A stretch of 64,000 nt of DNA from Chitinophaga rhizophila (GTDB lineage: Bacteria; Bacteroidota; Bacteroidia; Chitinophagales; Chitinophagaceae): contig NZ_JAICCF010000002.1 of the NCBI RefSeq assembly GCF_019492185.1, positions 1,324,032-1,388,031 of the forward strand. Direction: 5' to 3'. This document shows, piece by piece, positions 1-9,102 of this stretch (positions are counted from its first letter, which is position 1; the number at the start of each line of letters is the position of its first letter). Below the pieces are notes generated by a model that had not been told where the DNA came from, did no database searches, and saw only the letters and a program-made list of their open reading frames with translations. The position numbers and the translations under genes are program-made.

Positions 1-89
1 ACAAATTTTATGCGCTGCTTATTACCGATTAGTAAACCCGCAAACATCATTACAACGCCCGATAAAGCAGTAGATATTAATGCATTCAT
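1..89 (-). CDS. nuoN: NADH-quinone oxidoreductase subunit N, N-terminal fragment cut by window edge
   Basis: An ATG at 89 opens a minus-strand frame that runs off the left edge (29 codons visible, beginning MNALISTALSG). It is hydrophobic and looks like the first membrane segment of an antiporter-like subunit. Its place directly downstream of nuoM, at the end of a nuoA-to-M series, makes nuoN the only likely identity. NuoN is one of the three proton-pumping antiporter-like subunits of complex I. Only the amino end is visible, so motifs cannot be checked; the call rests on position. Confidence 0.8.
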   Translation of the reverse strand, partial: MNALISTALSGVVMMFAGLLIGNKQRIKF

Positions 90-116
90 ATTCCTGTGTT
101 ACGAAAGAACAACTTT

Positions 117-1553
117 TTAATAAACCTTATTAACCAATTCAGTAGTGCCGCTTACGAGTTCCAGCATTGGTTTCGGATAGAAACCAAATACCAGGATCAT
201 ACCTACAATGATGATCAGCACCAGCAGCTCATTACTTTTCAGATCAGTAGTCGTTTCGGTCAGGCCGTTGCTCTGTCCGAAGATAACTTTCTGCACCATA
301 TTCAGGGTGTATACCGCCGCCAGGATGATACCCAGCCCGGCTACTGCCATGAACCAAACATTATATTGGAACAGGCCACTGAACATCAGGAACTCACCAA
401 TGAATCCATTGGTCAGTGGTAATGCAATATTGGCAAGACTGATGATTACAAGGAAGATAGCAATACCAGGCGCATACTGTGCGATACCGCCCATCTCATT
501 CAGATTCTTGATCTTCAGACGGTTCTGAATGATCTCAACGATAATCCACAGACCAATAATATTGATACCGTGGTTAAACAGCTGTACCATCACACCCTGT
601 AAACTCTGCTCATTATTAGTGAAGATAGCAGCGCTCATCAGACCAATGTGAGCGATGGAAGAGTACGCGATCAGCCTCTTGATATCTGACTGTACAATGG
701 CAATGCAGGATGCGTATATGATGCCGATGATTGACAATACGATTGCTACATCAGACCACATGTAAGCGCCTTTCGGTAACACGGGCAGTAACCAGCGGAT
801 GACACCGAAGAGGCCCATTTTCACCATTACGCCAGAGAGTACCATTGTGACAGGTGTAGGAGATTGCTCATAAGTATCCGGCTGCCAGGTATGGAACGGA
901 AACACCGGCATCTTGATAGCGAATGCTACGAAGAACAGCCAGAATAACCAAGACTGATCCTGCGGAGCAACAGCGCCACTGATAAAGCTGGCGTAGCTGA
1001 AGGAATGGTCTGGTGTCTGGAGGTAGATATAAATCAGACCTACCAGCATCAGCAGTGAACCTGCGAAAGTGTATACGAAGAACTTAAATGTAACCGGAAT
1101 ACGTTTTTCACCACCCCAGAGAGAGCAAAGGAAATATACCGGAATAAGTGCCAGTTCCCAGAAAACGTAGAACAGCAAAGCGTCGTATGCGGTGAATACG
1201 CCTACCAGACCTGCCTGAGACAACAGCATCAGACCATAGAAACTGTTAGGGCGTTCGTAATCTCTGTTATAGATAACAATAAATATCAGGAGAAAGGAGA
1301 TGGCTGTCAGCAGACAAAGCATCAGGCCCATTCCGTCCATTCCGAAGCTGAACTGTGCGCCCAACTGAGGAATCCAGTTTGCAGTCAGCTGCAGTGTGTC
1401 CGGAGCAGTCCGGAACTGGAACAATGCAGCAATTGTTACTGCCAGCGAAGCCAGGGATGCTACCAACCCTAGTGCTTTAGGGCCAGACCCCTTCAGACCA
1501 AACGTAACCAGGCCCGCAACTAAAGGAATCAATATGAGTAATACTGTCAACAT
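117..1553 (-). CDS. nuoM: NADH-quinone oxidoreductase subunit M (complex I antiporter-like subunit)
   Basis: This 478-residue polytopic membrane protein is one of the three antiporter-like, proton-translocating subunits in the membrane arm of complex I. The signature KMPVFPFHTWQPDTYEQSP (about residues 213-232) carries the conserved lysine of the channel, and an earlier FWELALIPVYF segment (about 130-140) holds the conserved membrane glutamate. Length fits the family. The ATG at 1553 is followed by a hydrophobic first helix. It lies 47 bp downstream of nuoL and 27 bp upstream of nuoN in a 14-gene operon. Confidence 0.96.
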   Translation of the reverse strand: MLTVLLILIPLVAGLVTFGLKGSGPKALGLVASLASLAVTIAALFQFRTAPDTLQLTANWIPQLGAQFSFGMDGMGLMLCLLTAISFLLIFIVIYNRDYERPNSFYGLMLLSQAGLVGVFTAYDALLFYVFWELALIPVYFLCSLWGGEKRIPVTFKFFVYTFAGSLLMLVGLIYIYLQTPDHSFSYASFISGAVAPQDQSWLFWLFFVAFAIKMPVFPFHTWQPDTYEQSPTPVTMVLSGVMVKMGLFGVIRWLLPVLPKGAYMWSDVAIVLSIIGIIYASCIAIVQSDIKRLIAYSSIAHIGLMSAAIFTNNEQSLQGVMVQLFNHGINIIGLWIIVEIIQNRLKIKNLNEMGGIAQYAPGIAIFLVIISLANIALPLTNGFIGEFLMFSGLFQYNVWFMAVAGLGIILAAVYTLNMVQKVIFGQSNGLTETTTDLKSNELLVLIIIVGMILVFGFYPKPMLELVSGTTELVNKVY

Positions 1554-1600
1554 AATTATATCTAAACTTGTCCTTTTTTAATGATGATGCAGGTAGTTAG

Positions 1601-3502
1601 CTATTTCAGCAGGAAGCCGATTACAAATAAAACTACCATTCCTATTACCATGGCAAAGATGTAGAAACCTACCTGGCCGCTTTGCAGCAGTCTTACCTGC
1701 TGGCTACCCCAGTGTACTCCACGACCAACGCCATTAACCAAACGATCTATACCTGATTTTTCAATCGCCTCTTCAAAGAAACGGCTCAGCATCATCAGGG
1801 GTTTCACTATGATAGCATCGTATAACTCATCTACGTACCATTTGTTTTCCAGCACTTTTGCAATGCCTGTGCGTGGTTCGCCATTATCTTCATAGTTGCG
1901 GTACCAGCTACGTGCAAAGAAAATGGTAATGATCACCAGCAGGGAGCTTAATCCCATCAACAGCCATTCTGTATTATGAGAAAGGTGTTCATGTGCATGT
2001 ACAAAAGGTGCAGAAGGTGCAAATACAGGAGCAAGGTACTCTTTCAGCACACTGTGGCCCAGCACTTCCGGTAAACCGATATAACCGCCTACTACAGAAA
2101 GTACAGCCAGAATGATCAGCGGGATAGTGATAGCCGCAGGACTTTCGTGCAGGTGATGTTCCTGCTCGTGTGTACCACGGAATTTGCCACAGAAAGTGAT
2201 ATAGTATAAGCGGAACATATAGAATGCTGTCATCAGCGCAGTGATGAGCGCAATAGCATACATCAGCTTATTAGAGATAAATGTTTCAGCGAGGATTTCG
2301 TCTTTTGAGAAGAAACCTGACAGACCAGGGATACCAGCGATAGCCAGACAGCCGATCAGGAAAGTGACGTGCGTAACCGGCATATATTTCTTCAGTCCAC
2401 CCATCTTGTTGATATTCTGTTCACCGCCCATTGCATGTATAACAGAACCGGAACCAAGGAATAGTAATGCTTTAAAGAACGCGTGCGTCATTACGTGAAA
2501 CACGGCAGTAGTGTAAGCGCCTACGCCCAGGGCAAGGAACATATATCCCAGCTGGCTGACAGTAGAATAAGCAAGTACTTTTTTAATATCGTCCTGTTTC
2601 AGTGCAATTGTTGCTGCAAGTACAGCAGTAGCCAGACCTATAACTGCTACAATTGTCTGAATGCTTGGAGCAAGTGTATATAATATATTGCTGCGTGCGA
2701 TCATGTAGATACCAGCTGTCACCATCGTAGCAGCATGGATCAGGGCAGATACTGGAGTCGGACCCGCCATCGCATCAGGTAACCAGGTGTATAAAGGCAG
2801 CTGAGCAGATTTACCGGCAGCACCTACAAACAGCAGGATGGCAATTACCGGAATCACTTTGCTACCTTCTCCCAGTGCTGCAGCCCTTTCAAATACTTCA
2901 GGGAAAGAAACGCTGCCGAAGTGTACAATCATGGTAAAGATTCCCAGCAGGAAGCCAAGGTCACCGATACGGTTCATGACAAATGCTTTCTTTGCAGCAT
3001 TGTTATAATTGGTGTTCTTGAACCAGAAGCCGATCAGGAGGTAAGAGCAGAGACCTACGCCTTCCCATCCGATAAACATCATTACATAGTTAGCACCCAG
3101 TACAAGAATCAGCATGGAGAAAACGAAGAGGTTCAGGTAAGCGAAGTAACGCGCAAAACCTTCACTGCTTTCGTCATGCATATAAGAAGTGGAATAAATG
3201 TGGATCAGTGAACCGACACCGGTAATGATCAGCAGGAATAAAGCGCTCAGCTGGTCTACCTGGAATGCGAAAGGAATGTGCAGACTGCCTGCAGAAATAA
3301 AATCAAACAACGGTACTACCTGAGCCTGAAATCCGGGAGTTTTCACCTCCAGGAAAATCAGCAAGCTAATCACAAAGGCAGCTAACACAGCTCCGCTTCC
3401 TACTATACCCGCCAGTGATTTGGAGAGGTATCTTCTTCCCAATCCATTCACCAGGAATCCTAATAATGGTAAAAATGGTACCAGCCAAACTAGATGTATC
3501 AT
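1601..3502 (-). CDS. nuoL: NADH-quinone oxidoreductase subunit L (complex I antiporter-like subunit)
   Basis: A 633-residue membrane protein, the distal antiporter-like subunit of complex I. Visible hallmarks are FIGWEGVGLCSYLL (glutamate near residue 146), the GKSAQLPLYTWLPDAMAGPTP-type segment near residue 227 with the channel lysine, and a long C-terminal part with an amphipathic stretch and a final hydrophobic helix, matching the lateral helix of NuoL. Between the core and the last helix is a His/Glu-rich loop (EQEHHLHE near 440). The ATG at 3502 follows a 43-bp AT-rich spacer after nuoK. Confidence 0.96.
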   Translation of the reverse strand: MIHLVWLVPFLPLLGFLVNGLGRRYLSKSLAGIVGSGAVLAAFVISLLIFLEVKTPGFQAQVVPLFDFISAGSLHIPFAFQVDQLSALFLLIITGVGSLIHIYSTSYMHDESSEGFARYFAYLNLFVFSMLILVLGANYVMMFIGWEGVGLCSYLLIGFWFKNTNYNNAAKKAFVMNRIGDLGFLLGIFTMIVHFGSVSFPEVFERAAALGEGSKVIPVIAILLFVGAAGKSAQLPLYTWLPDAMAGPTPVSALIHAATMVTAGIYMIARSNILYTLAPSIQTIVAVIGLATAVLAATIALKQDDIKKVLAYSTVSQLGYMFLALGVGAYTTAVFHVMTHAFFKALLFLGSGSVIHAMGGEQNINKMGGLKKYMPVTHVTFLIGCLAIAGIPGLSGFFSKDEILAETFISNKLMYAIALITALMTAFYMFRLYYITFCGKFRGTHEQEHHLHESPAAITIPLIILAVLSVVGGYIGLPEVLGHSVLKEYLAPVFAPSAPFVHAHEHLSHNTEWLLMGLSSLLVIITIFFARSWYRNYEDNGEPRTGIAKVLENKWYVDELYDAIIVKPLMMLSRFFEEAIEKSGIDRLVNGVGRGVHWGSQQVRLLQSGQVGFYIFAMVIGMVVLFVIGFLLK

Positions 3503-3545
3503 CTATTCAAATACTAATTACGATTTACAATTACGATTCAAGCTG

Positions 3546-3863
3546 TTAGTTCTTCAGCCTGTTCATGATATTAATGTCCACAGACTGTGAATTTCTGTAT
3601 ACCATCACAATAATGGCCAGACCGGCGGCAACTTCCGCAGCGGCTACCACCATGATGAAGAATACGAAGATCTGCGCACCGCCGGCATCTACTCTACCAG
3701 CATCTGCCCACATTTTAGAGAAGGCAACGAGCAGTAGGTTAACGGCATTCAGCATTAGTTCCACGCACATGAAAATAATAATGGCATTTCTGCGCATCAG
3801 CACACCCATCACCCCGATACAAAAGAGTGCTATGCTTAAGAAAATGTAATATTGAACAGGCAT
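3546..3863 (-). CDS. nuoK: NADH-quinone oxidoreductase subunit K
   Basis: A 105-residue protein with three hydrophobic helices, the size and pattern of NuoK. The conserved membrane glutamates are visible in MCVELMLNAVNL (about residues 32-43) and in the third helix within AAAEVAAGLAI (about 74-84). These residues belong to the E-channel that links quinone chemistry to proton pumping. It sits between nuoJ and nuoL as in the canonical operon. Confidence 0.95.
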   Translation of the reverse strand: MPVQYYIFLSIALFCIGVMGVLMRRNAIIIFMCVELMLNAVNLLLVAFSKMWADAGRVDAGGAQIFVFFIMVVAAAEVAAGLAIIVMVYRNSQSVDINIMNRLKN

Positions 3864-3912
3864 CTTTAAAGAATTACAAATTGATCAATGACGATTTACA
3901 GATGTTGTGGGT

Positions 3913-4416
3913 CTACGCTTCCCTCTTTCCTATTACAACGGCACCTACCATTGCACTCAGAAACAGGATGCTGCTTACTTCAAATGGAACTACGTATTGA
4001 TTGAATAAAGTTTTACCAAGGTTGGAGATCAGACCTATTTCGGTTGACCCGGATTGCAGTGGAGTTACTTCGGCTTCACGAAGAGCGCCCAGCAATACCA
4101 GCAGCAGTGCACCGCCACTGATAGCTCCGGCATATTTCAGCCAGTTACGCTTCTGTGGTTCTATTTCTGCGTTCAGGTTCATCAACATGATCACAAAGAG
4201 GAACAATACCATGATAGCGCCCGCATATACTATTATATGCACCACTGCCAGAAACTGCGCGTTGAGCATAATGTAGTGCCCTGCTATGGTGAAAAAGGTT
4301 ACTATCAGGCAAAGAACACTGGTAACGGGGTTCTTACTCAATATCACGCCCAATGCGGATATAATAGAGATGATAGAAAGTACCCCGAAAACGATTTGTT
4401 GTAAACTCATTCCCAT
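3913..4416 (-). CDS. nuoJ: NADH-quinone oxidoreductase subunit J
   Basis: A 167-residue membrane protein with five predicted hydrophobic helices. The segment VVHIIVYAGAIMVLFLFVIM (about residues 58-77) is the diagnostic third helix of NuoJ, which contains the pi-bulge involved in coupling. Two in-frame ATGs (4416 and 4410) are equally possible starts; I kept the longer. It lies 42 bp downstream of nuoI and 49 bp upstream of nuoK. Confidence 0.95.
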   Translation of the reverse strand: MGMSLQQIVFGVLSIISIISALGVILSKNPVTSVLCLIVTFFTIAGHYIMLNAQFLAVVHIIVYAGAIMVLFLFVIMLMNLNAEIEPQKRNWLKYAGAISGGALLLVLLGALREAEVTPLQSGSTEIGLISNLGKTLFNQYVVPFEVSSILFLSAMVGAVVIGKREA

Positions 4417-4458
4417 TGCTAAATGACTATTATATTTTTTTGCTTAGACTGTCTTATG

Positions 4459-4968
4459 TTATGCTTTTTTCTTTTCTCCAGGCGCTGGTATCAGCAGGTC
4501 TGGTTTACCATAGATGAAACCTTCGCGTTTGTAGTTAGCAGGTGCAAATGTTTCTGTCAGATAGATAGCATCTTTCGGACAAGCCTCTTCACAAAAACCA
4601 CAGAAAATGCAACGCAGCATGTTGATTTCATAACGGGCAGCATATTTCTCCTCACGATACAGGTGCTCTTCACCCGGTTTTCTTTCTGCTGCTTCCATGG
4701 TAATGGCTTCCGCAGGACAAGCTACTGCACACAAACCACATGCAGTACAATTCTCACGTCCTTCAGCATCCCTGTTCAGGATGTGCAGACCACGGAACAC
4801 AGGGCTAAATGGACGCTTCTGCTCCGGATAACGCACTGTTTCTTTCCTTTTCCAGATATGCTTAAAGGTGATCCACATCCCCTTGATAATATTCCACAAA
4901 TAGATCTTCTCAATGAAGGTCATCGGTTTGCGGTCTACCTGTTTTGCCCTACTTGTTAAAGCTTGCAT
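4459..4968 (-). CDS. nuoI: NADH-quinone oxidoreductase subunit I, two [4Fe-4S] ferredoxin subunit
   Basis: A 169-residue subunit with two classical [4Fe-4S] motifs: CTACGLCAVACP (cysteines 74, 77, 80, 84) and CIFCGFCEEACP (cysteines 120, 123, 126, 130). These hold clusters N6a and N6b, which pass electrons from the peripheral arm toward N2 and quinone. The N-terminal amphipathic part (about residues 20-45) fits membrane docking. Length is as expected, and the gene follows nuoH by 26 bp. Confidence 0.96.
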   Translation of the reverse strand: MQALTSRAKQVDRKPMTFIEKIYLWNIIKGMWITFKHIWKRKETVRYPEQKRPFSPVFRGLHILNRDAEGRENCTACGLCAVACPAEAITMEAAERKPGEEHLYREEKYAARYEINMLRCIFCGFCEEACPKDAIYLTETFAPANYKREGFIYGKPDLLIPAPGEKKKA

Positions 4969-4994
4969 ATTACGCTATTATAAAAAGTCGTTAA

Positions 4995-6032
4995 TTAATG
5001 TGTACTGCGGTACAGTACGATCGCACCTGTTATCAACATATTAGCCAGTGCCAGTGGAATCATGATGTTCCAACCCAGACGCATCAGCTGATCATAACGG
5101 AATCTGGGAATTGTCCAACGTACCCACATGAAGAAGAACAGGAAGCAGATGATCTTTACGAACAATGCTGCCGTTCCCAGAATTGTTACCAGGTTTGGCG
5201 ACAATCCCAGACTATCCATACCAGGGAAGGAATAACCACCGAAGTACAGACTAGCCATCAGCGCAGAGCTGATAAACATGTTGATATATTCCGCGAACAA
5301 ATAGAAACCTAATTTCATTGAAGAGTATTCAAGGTGGTATCCACCATTCAGCTCACTCTCAGCTTCTGCCAGGTCAAATGGCGTACGGTTACACTCAGCA
5401 AAAGAACATACGAGGAAGATCAGGAAACCTAATGGCTGGTAAAATACATTCCAACCATCATGACGCTGTTGTTCAACAATGTCTTTCAGACTTAAAGATC
5501 CGGTCATCATCAGCAGTGCTATCAATGACAGACCCATTGCCAGTTCATAAGAGATGATCTGGGAAGCCGCACGAATAGATGCCAGCAGTGAATATTTATT
5601 ATTGGAAGCCCATCCACCCAGCATGATACCATACACGCCTAAGCTCACCACACCGAAAATATACAGTATACCAATGTTTACATCAGCTACCTGCAGTGAT
5701 ACAGTGTGACCTGCAATGGTCAGCGTATCTCCCCAGGGAATTACAGCACTGGTCATACAGGCTACAATCATAGCCAGTGAAGGACCAAGAATGAACAGGA
5801 AACGGTTGGAATTACCAGGGATGATCTCTTCTTTAAAGAACAGTTTACCACCATCCGCCAGCGGTTGCAGCAATCCCATAAAACCAGCCCTGTTAGGGCC
5901 AAGTCTGTCCTGGATAATACCAGCTACTTTTCTTTCACCCCATGTAGAATACATAGCTACTACCAGTGATATGGCCAGTACACCGGATATCAATACCAGT
6001 TTTTCCAGGATAAAGAACCAGTCTATAGTCAT
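4995..6032 (-). CDS. nuoH: NADH-quinone oxidoreductase subunit H
   Basis: A 345-residue polytopic membrane subunit that forms most of the quinone-binding cavity at the joint of the two arms. Diagnostic segments are GERKVAGIIQDRLGPNRAG (about residues 28-46), FAECNRTPFDLAEAESEL (about 212-229) and the C-terminal FMWVRWTIPRFRYDQLM. I start at the ATG at 6032; a TTG one codon upstream is possible but less likely. The spacer to nuoG consists of short AT-rich repeats of the ATTACGA type. Confidence 0.96.
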   Translation of the reverse strand: MTIDWFFILEKLVLISGVLAISLVVAMYSTWGERKVAGIIQDRLGPNRAGFMGLLQPLADGGKLFFKEEIIPGNSNRFLFILGPSLAMIVACMTSAVIPWGDTLTIAGHTVSLQVADVNIGILYIFGVVSLGVYGIMLGGWASNNKYSLLASIRAASQIISYELAMGLSLIALLMMTGSLSLKDIVEQQRHDGWNVFYQPLGFLIFLVCSFAECNRTPFDLAEAESELNGGYHLEYSSMKLGFYLFAEYINMFISSALMASLYFGGYSFPGMDSLGLSPNLVTILGTAALFVKIICFLFFFMWVRWTIPRFRYDQLMRLGWNIMIPLALANMLITGAIVLYRSTH

Positions 6033-6067
6033 CAAATACGAATTATCGATTACGAATTACGAATGAA

Positions 6068-7159
6068 TCATTTCTTGTTAAAGTCGTCGGAATGCGCCGG
6101 ACCCTGAATCTTGGACAGATCAACGTTCGGTTTATTTACCTCACTGATGTTATGAATATCCAGCAGCAATTTAGGCTGACGGCCATCCAGTACATCTACC
6201 AGGGGATCTTTCGGCTTGTGTACACCAACATAGTGGCCCTGAGAGATAACGCTTTGACGCTCTATCTGACGCGGACCTTCAATGATCCAGTCTTTCGCTT
6301 CTTTCTTGTCGAAACGGCAGGTATCACAGATCCATTCTTCTACTTCACCATATTTATCCTTGCGGGCGGTTACGCGGAAGATCTCATCACCACGCATCCA
6401 GAGTACGGTTTTACCGCAACATTTAGGATCATGGCATTCGCGGTGTGCATCTACTGGTTTCAGGAACCATACACGGTTCTTGAAACGGAAGGTTTTATCA
6501 GTCAGCGCGCCTACCGGACATACATCGATAACATTACCGATGAAGTTATTGTCCAGGGATTGCTGAATGTAAGTACCAATTTCTGCAGCTTCTCCACGAC
6601 CCAATACACCATGTTCACGCTTTTCAGTTAACTGGTCAGCGGTGAATACACAACGGTAGCACAGAATGCAACGGGTCATGTGTAATTGTATCTTATCGCC
6701 GATATCCACTCTGTCGAAAGTACGGCGTTTAAACTCGTAACGGGTGCTGTCTGCGCCATGTTCGTAGCTCAGATCCTGCAGGTGACATTCTCCGGCCTGA
6801 TCACATACCGGACAATCCAGCGGGTGATTGAGCAGGAGAAATTCTACCACGCCTTTACGTGCATCGAGCACTTCCGGAGAGGTAATGTTAGCCACTTCCA
6901 TACCGTCCATTACAGTAGTACGGCAGCTGGCGACCAGTTTAGGCATAGGACGTGGATCTGCGTCTGATCCTTTGGATACTTTCACCAGGCAGGTACGGCA
7001 TTTACCACCACTACCCTGCAGTTTGGAGTAGTAGCACATTGCAGGCGGTACGATATCCCCACCTATTTTACGGGCAGCATTCAGAATGGTAGTACCCGGC
7101 TCCACTTCCACGGAGATATTATCGATCTTAACCTTAAAGAGTTTCTTTTCTTCAGCCAT
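6068..7159 (-). CDS. nuoG: NADH-quinone oxidoreductase subunit G, short form lacking the molybdopterin-type domain
   Basis: A 363-residue subunit carrying the iron-sulfur clusters that relay electrons from NuoF. Visible ligands are Cys42, 54, 57 and 79 ([2Fe-2S] N1b), His112-Cys116-Cys119-Cys125 ([4Fe-4S] N5) and Cys164, 167, 170 and 214 (N4). A further cysteine group (242, 247, 248, 278, 281) resembles the start of the bis-MGD-type cluster domain. The protein then stops, whereas proteobacterial NuoG continues for several hundred residues of molybdopterin-oxidoreductase fold. The frame ends cleanly and NuoH follows, so this is the natural short form known from Bacteroidota rather than a frameshift. 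Confidence 0.93.
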   Translation of the reverse strand: MAEEKKLFKVKIDNISVEVEPGTTILNAARKIGGDIVPPAMCYYSKLQGSGGKCRTCLVKVSKGSDADPRPMPKLVASCRTTVMDGMEVANITSPEVLDARKGVVEFLLLNHPLDCPVCDQAGECHLQDLSYEHGADSTRYEFKRRTFDRVDIGDKIQLHMTRCILCYRCVFTADQLTEKREHGVLGRGEAAEIGTYIQQSLDNNFIGNVIDVCPVGALTDKTFRFKNRVWFLKPVDAHRECHDPKCCGKTVLWMRGDEIFRVTARKDKYGEVEEWICDTCRFDKKEAKDWIIEGPRQIERQSVISQGHYVGVHKPKDPLVDVLDGRQPKLLLDIHNISEVNKPNVDLSKIQGPAHSDDFNKK

Positions 7160-7181
7160 TTTGCATCGCTTAAATTGATTC

Positions 7182-8546
7182 TTATACAGCAGCAGGAGCA
7201 GCTATTTCCAGTGGATCTGCATAGTGAGCCAGTCCGTAGTTACGTTTAGTCGCTTCTTCAGGATGCAGCACATGCCATTCAAACTCATCACGGAAGTGAC
7301 GGATAGCAGCAGCTACCGGCCACGCAGCAGCATCGCCCAATGGGCAGATGGTGTTACCTTCTATTTTACGCTGAATGTCCCACAGCAGGTCTATATCACT
7401 CATTTTGCCCTTACCGTTCTCGATGTTCAGCAGTACGCGTTTCATCCAACCGGTACCTTCACGGCATGGGCTGCACTGTCCGCAGCTCTCATGGTGATAG
7501 AAACGGGCAAATGTCAGCGTATTTTTAACTATACACTGGTCTTCGTCCAATACGATGAAACCACCTGAACCCAGCATAGTACCTGTAGCGAAGCCACCGT
7601 CGGAGAGACTTTCATACGTCATCATACGCGGCTCGCCTTTCGCTGTTTTCAGCAACAGGTTGGCTGGCAGGATAGGTACGGAAGAACCACCCGGGATACA
7701 TGCTTTCAGGCGTTTACCGTTAGGGATACCACCACAGTATTCATCAGAGTAAATAAACTCTTCTACAGAGATATTCATCTCAATTTCATACACCCCTGGT
7801 TTATTGATATTACCACAGGCAGAAATGAGCTTGGTACCTGTTGATTTGCCGGTACCATATTTCGCGTATTCTTCACCACCGATGCGCAGGATAGGCACTA
7901 CGGTAGCCAGTGTTTCCACATTGTTTACAACAGTCGGACAATCCCACAGACCTTTTACAGCCGGGAATGGAGGTTTGATACGCGGGTTACCACGCTTACC
8001 TTCCAGGGACTCGATCAGGGCAGTTTCTTCACCACAGATATAAGCTCCGGCACCGCGTTGTACATATATTTCAAGATCAAAACCGGTACCCTGGATATTT
8101 TTACCCAGCCAGCCGTTCTTCTTTGCATCAGCGATTGCTTCTTCCAGGATATCCGGAATCCATGCATATTCGCCACGGATATAGATATAGCAGGAATTAC
8201 ATCCAAGGGTATAGCTGGAGATCAGTAGTCCTTCTATCAACAGGTGAGGGATAAACTCCATCAGGTAACGATCTTTGAACGTACCTGGTTCAGATTCGTC
8301 CGCATTACATACCAGATAACGGGGTACGCCCTCCGGCTTTGCAATGAAGCTCCATTTCATACCGGTAGGGAAACCGGCGCCACCACGACCTCTCAGTCCA
8401 CTTTTCTTTACTTCGTCCAGCACCTGTTCAGGGCTCATGCTTTTGAGCGCCTTTTCAGCCGATCCGTAACCTCCATTGGCACGGTATACATCGTAGTACC
8501 GGATACCTTCTATGTGCGCTTTGTCAAAAAGTAGTTTGCGTCCCAT
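7182..8546 (-). CDS. nuoF: NADH-quinone oxidoreductase subunit F (NADH/FMN-binding)
   Basis: A 454-residue flavoprotein subunit that oxidises NADH. The FMN/NADH-binding region starts at GRGGAGFPTG (residues 53-62), followed by GAGAYICGEETAL (165-177), the second nucleotide-binding stretch. The N3 [4Fe-4S] ligands are Cys355, 358 and 361 in ESCGQCSPC plus Cys401 in NTICPLGD. Its length and motif order match full-length NuoF. It follows nuoE by 46 bp. Confidence 0.97.
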   Translation of the reverse strand: MGRKLLFDKAHIEGIRYYDVYRANGGYGSAEKALKSMSPEQVLDEVKKSGLRGRGGAGFPTGMKWSFIAKPEGVPRYLVCNADESEPGTFKDRYLMEFIPHLLIEGLLISSYTLGCNSCYIYIRGEYAWIPDILEEAIADAKKNGWLGKNIQGTGFDLEIYVQRGAGAYICGEETALIESLEGKRGNPRIKPPFPAVKGLWDCPTVVNNVETLATVVPILRIGGEEYAKYGTGKSTGTKLISACGNINKPGVYEIEMNISVEEFIYSDEYCGGIPNGKRLKACIPGGSSVPILPANLLLKTAKGEPRMMTYESLSDGGFATGTMLGSGGFIVLDEDQCIVKNTLTFARFYHHESCGQCSPCREGTGWMKRVLLNIENGKGKMSDIDLLWDIQRKIEGNTICPLGDAAAWPVAAAIRHFRDEFEWHVLHPEEATKRNYGLAHYADPLEIAAPAAV

Positions 8547-8592
8547 CTTACTTTTTATAATTGTAGACCGATATTATCGGTCATTCAAAGTT

Positions 8593-9078
8593 TTAGTTTG
8601 CTTTACTCCTGCATTCCTCAATGATTGCATCTACCTTTTCAGGGGTAAGGTGCTCCCGGTAGTGTTTACCCAGCTGCATCATCGGAGCATATCCACAGGC
8701 GCCCAGGCATTCTACTGTCTTGAGGGTGAACAGTCCATCTTTGGTAGTTTCACCTACGCTGATGTCCAGTTTCTTTTTAATATAGTCAATGATGTTGTCT
8801 GAGCCACGCAGCATGCACGGGCCTGTCTGGCATACTTCAAATACGTACTTGCCTACAGGCTTCAGGTTAAACATCGAGTAAAAGGTAGCCACCTCGTACA
8901 CTTCGATCGGCTTGATCTGCAGTAGGGAAGCCACGTAATCCATGGTCTCCGAACTAAGCCATCCGCCAAATTCTTCCTGTGCCAGATGCAGCACCGGAAT
9001 CAGGGCACTTTTTTGTTTCCCTGCCGGATAACGGGCGATGATCTCTTTTACTTTATTCAGCTTCTCTTCAGAAAACAT
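8593..9078 (-). CDS. nuoE: NADH-quinone oxidoreductase subunit E ([2Fe-2S] thioredoxin-like)
   Basis: A 161-residue thioredoxin-fold ferredoxin of the NADH-dehydrogenase module. The four ligands of the [2Fe-2S] cluster N1a are Cys83 and Cys88 (VCQTGPCML) and Cys124 and Cys128 (ECLGACGYAP), with the spacing expected for NuoE. The helical N-terminus (VATFYSMF near residue 63) is also typical. The spacer to nuoD is very AT-rich. Confidence 0.96.
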   Translation of the reverse strand: MFSEEKLNKVKEIIARYPAGKQKSALIPVLHLAQEEFGGWLSSETMDYVASLLQIKPIEVYEVATFYSMFNLKPVGKYVFEVCQTGPCMLRGSDNIIDYIKKKLDISVGETTKDGLFTLKTVECLGACGYAPMMQLGKHYREHLTPEKVDAIIEECRSKAN

Positions 9079-9102
9079 AACTATGAAAGAAAAAATTAAA
9101 AA

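Noticed and set aside
6068..7159. NuoG considered as a frameshifted pseudogene because of its short length
   Set aside because: All cluster ligands are in one frame, the stop is followed by the ordinary spacer and nuoH, and a short NuoG is normal in Bacteroidota.
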